NCBI GenBank assembly: GCA_018699755.1
Contig: JABIRQ010000293.1
Coordinates: 1-5,540, forward strand
Direction of reading: 5' to 3'
Origin: Rhodospirillaceae bacterium
GTDB lineage: Bacteria; Pseudomonadota; Alphaproteobacteria; CADEGL01
Length of the DNA: 5,540 nt
The first letter of the stretch is position 1; every line of letters starts with the position of its first letter. The notes under the pieces were generated by a model. The model had not been told where the DNA came from. It saw only the letters and a program-made list of their open reading frames with translations, and ran no database searches. This document shows, in pieces, positions 4,641-5,540 of the stretch. Position numbers and translations under genes: made by a program.

Positions 4641-5540
4641 CAGGAAAACGCCGGAATGCCGGTCTGGGCCCTGCCGAGGATGAGGGCGTGGATGTCGTGG
4701 GTGCCCTCGTAGGTGTTCACGGTCTCCAGGTTCATCAGGTGGCGGATCACGTGATACTCGTCGTGGATGCCGTTGCCGCCGTGCATGTCGCGCGCGGCGC
4801 GGGCCACGTCCAGGGCCTTGCCGCAGTTGTTGCGCTTCATCATCGAGACGATCTCGTGGCTGTAGGTGCCGTCGTCGATCATCCGGCCCAGGCGGAGGCT
4901 GCCCTGCAGGCCCAGGGCGATCTCGGTCTGCATATCGGCGAGTTTCTTCTGGATCAGCTGGTTGGCGGCGAGGGGACGGCCGAACTGCTTGCGCTCCATG
5001 GTATAGGCCTGGGCTGCCTGCCAGCAGAACTCGGCCGCGCCCATGGCGCCCCAGGAAATGCCGTAGCGCGCCCGGGTCAGGCAGCCGAAGGGCCCCTTCA
5101 GGCCGCGAATCTCGGGAAAGGCGTTCTCCTCGGGCACGAAAACGCCGTCCATCACGATTTCGCCCGTGATCGAGGCGCGCAGGCTGAATTTGCCTTCGAT
5201 CTTGGGGGTCGAGAGGCCGTCCATTCCGCGTTCGAGCAGGAAGCCGCGGATTGCGCCCTCGTCGTCCTTGGCCCAGACCACCATGACGTCGGCGATGGGC
5301 GAATTGGTGATCCACATCTTGGCGCCGGTCAGCTTGTAGCCGCCGTCGACCGCTTTGGCGCGAGTCGTCATGCCGCCGGGGTCGGAGCCGTGGTCCGGCT
5401 CGGTCAGGCCGAAACAGCCGACGATTTCGCCGGTCGCCAGGCGCGGCAGGAAGCGTTCCTTCTGCTCCTCGCTGCCATAGGCGTGGATCGGGAACATGAC
5501 GAGGCTGGACTGCACGCTCATCGCCGAGGGGTAGCCGCTG
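4640..5540 (-). CDS. Glutaryl-CoA dehydrogenase-like acyl-CoA dehydrogenase, N-terminus outside window
   Basis: FAD enzyme of the acyl-CoA dehydrogenase superfamily. True glutaryl-CoA dehydrogenase (GcdH) oxidises and decarboxylates glutaryl-CoA to crotonyl-CoA in lysine/tryptophan breakdown. The frame stays open to the window end, so the ATG at 5521 is internal: the residues before it read SGYPSA, continuing into MSVQSSLVM, a GCDH hallmark. There are 299 residues present of about 395. Visible motifs are CFGLTEPDHGSDPGGM (FAD/substrate), WITNSPIAD, GKFSLRAS, RKQFGRPLAANQLIQKKLADM, RDMHGGNGI and the C-terminal NTYEGTHDIHALILGRAQTG. The last contains the catalytic Glu (codon 4708-4706) and the preceding Tyr. 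The closest match I recall is GcdH throughout. However, Pro (5530-5528) stands where GCDH has the Arg that holds the glutaryl carboxylate, so the substrate may differ and I leave the symbol blank. It is convergent with the amidotransferase gene. Confidence 0.88.
   Translation of the reverse strand, partial: SGYPSAMSVQSSLVMFPIHAYGSEEQKERFLPRLATGEIVGCFGLTEPDHGSDPGGMTTRAKAVDGGYKLTGAKMWITNSPIADVMVVWAKDDEGAIRGFLLERGMDGLSTPKIEGKFSLRASITGEIVMDGVFVPEENAFPEIRGLKGPFGCLTRARYGISWGAMGAAEFCWQAAQAYTMERKQFGRPLAANQLIQKKLADMQTEIALGLQGSLRLGRMIDDGTYSHEIVSMMKRNNCGKALDVARAARDMHGGNGIHDEYHVIRHLMNLETVNTYEGTHDIHALILGRAQTGIPAFS

Overview
The window is GC-rich, with strongly GC-biased third codon positions. The gene set (3-hydroxyisobutyrate dehydrogenase, an RpoH-type sigma factor with the RpoH-box pattern, a MarR regulator with a Cys-rich tail, a glutaryl-CoA dehydrogenase-type flavoenzyme) fits an alphaproteobacterium, perhaps Rhodospirillales-like. 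That placement is inference from protein style only. No RNA gene, insertion sequence, CRISPR array or attachment site was seen.

Layout. (1) 3-803 (+): 3' part of mmsB, a valine-catabolism dehydrogenase cut by the window start. (2) 804-1139: a non-coding-looking gap that on the minus strand holds a 44-residue hydrophobic small ORF (866-1000). It is preceded by an RNA-type stem-loop (1014-1038) and an unusually symmetric 30-bp dyad made of two overlapping CRP-like sites (1065-1094). (3) 1140-2102 (-): agmatinase/ureohydrolase, lying 71 bp downstream of (4) rpoH (about 2174-3055, -). These two may share a transcript. (5) 3056-3219: divergent control region between rpoH and a MarR-family gene. 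It carries repeated TTCGAGTCG half-sites in alternating orientation, -10-like elements on both strands inside the main dyad, and a 12-codon leader ORF. (6) 3220-3768 (+): MarR regulator with a C-terminal cysteine module. (7) 3814-4533 (+): stand-alone class I glutamine amidotransferase, whose ribosome binding site lies in a predicted hairpin spanning the whole intergenic gap. (8) 4534-4639: a convergent gap with a 60-bp, 15% GC island and a perfect 14-bp palindrome. (9) 4640-5540 (-): glutaryl-CoA dehydrogenase-like gene, N-terminus outside the window, with Pro where the substrate-carboxylate-binding Arg of the family is expected.

How the parts may work together. The best-supported regulatory idea is that the MarR protein binds the dyad at 3138-3161, controlling itself and the amidotransferase, and possibly also rpoH because the operator overlaps both divergent promoters. 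mmsB and the acyl-CoA dehydrogenase belong to amino-acid and acyl-CoA catabolism, and the ureohydrolase to guanidino-compound or polyamine breakdown. The window is otherwise ordinary chromosomal housekeeping and catabolic sequence, and I did not find a clearly new multi-gene system. The most interesting material is in the intergenic regions.
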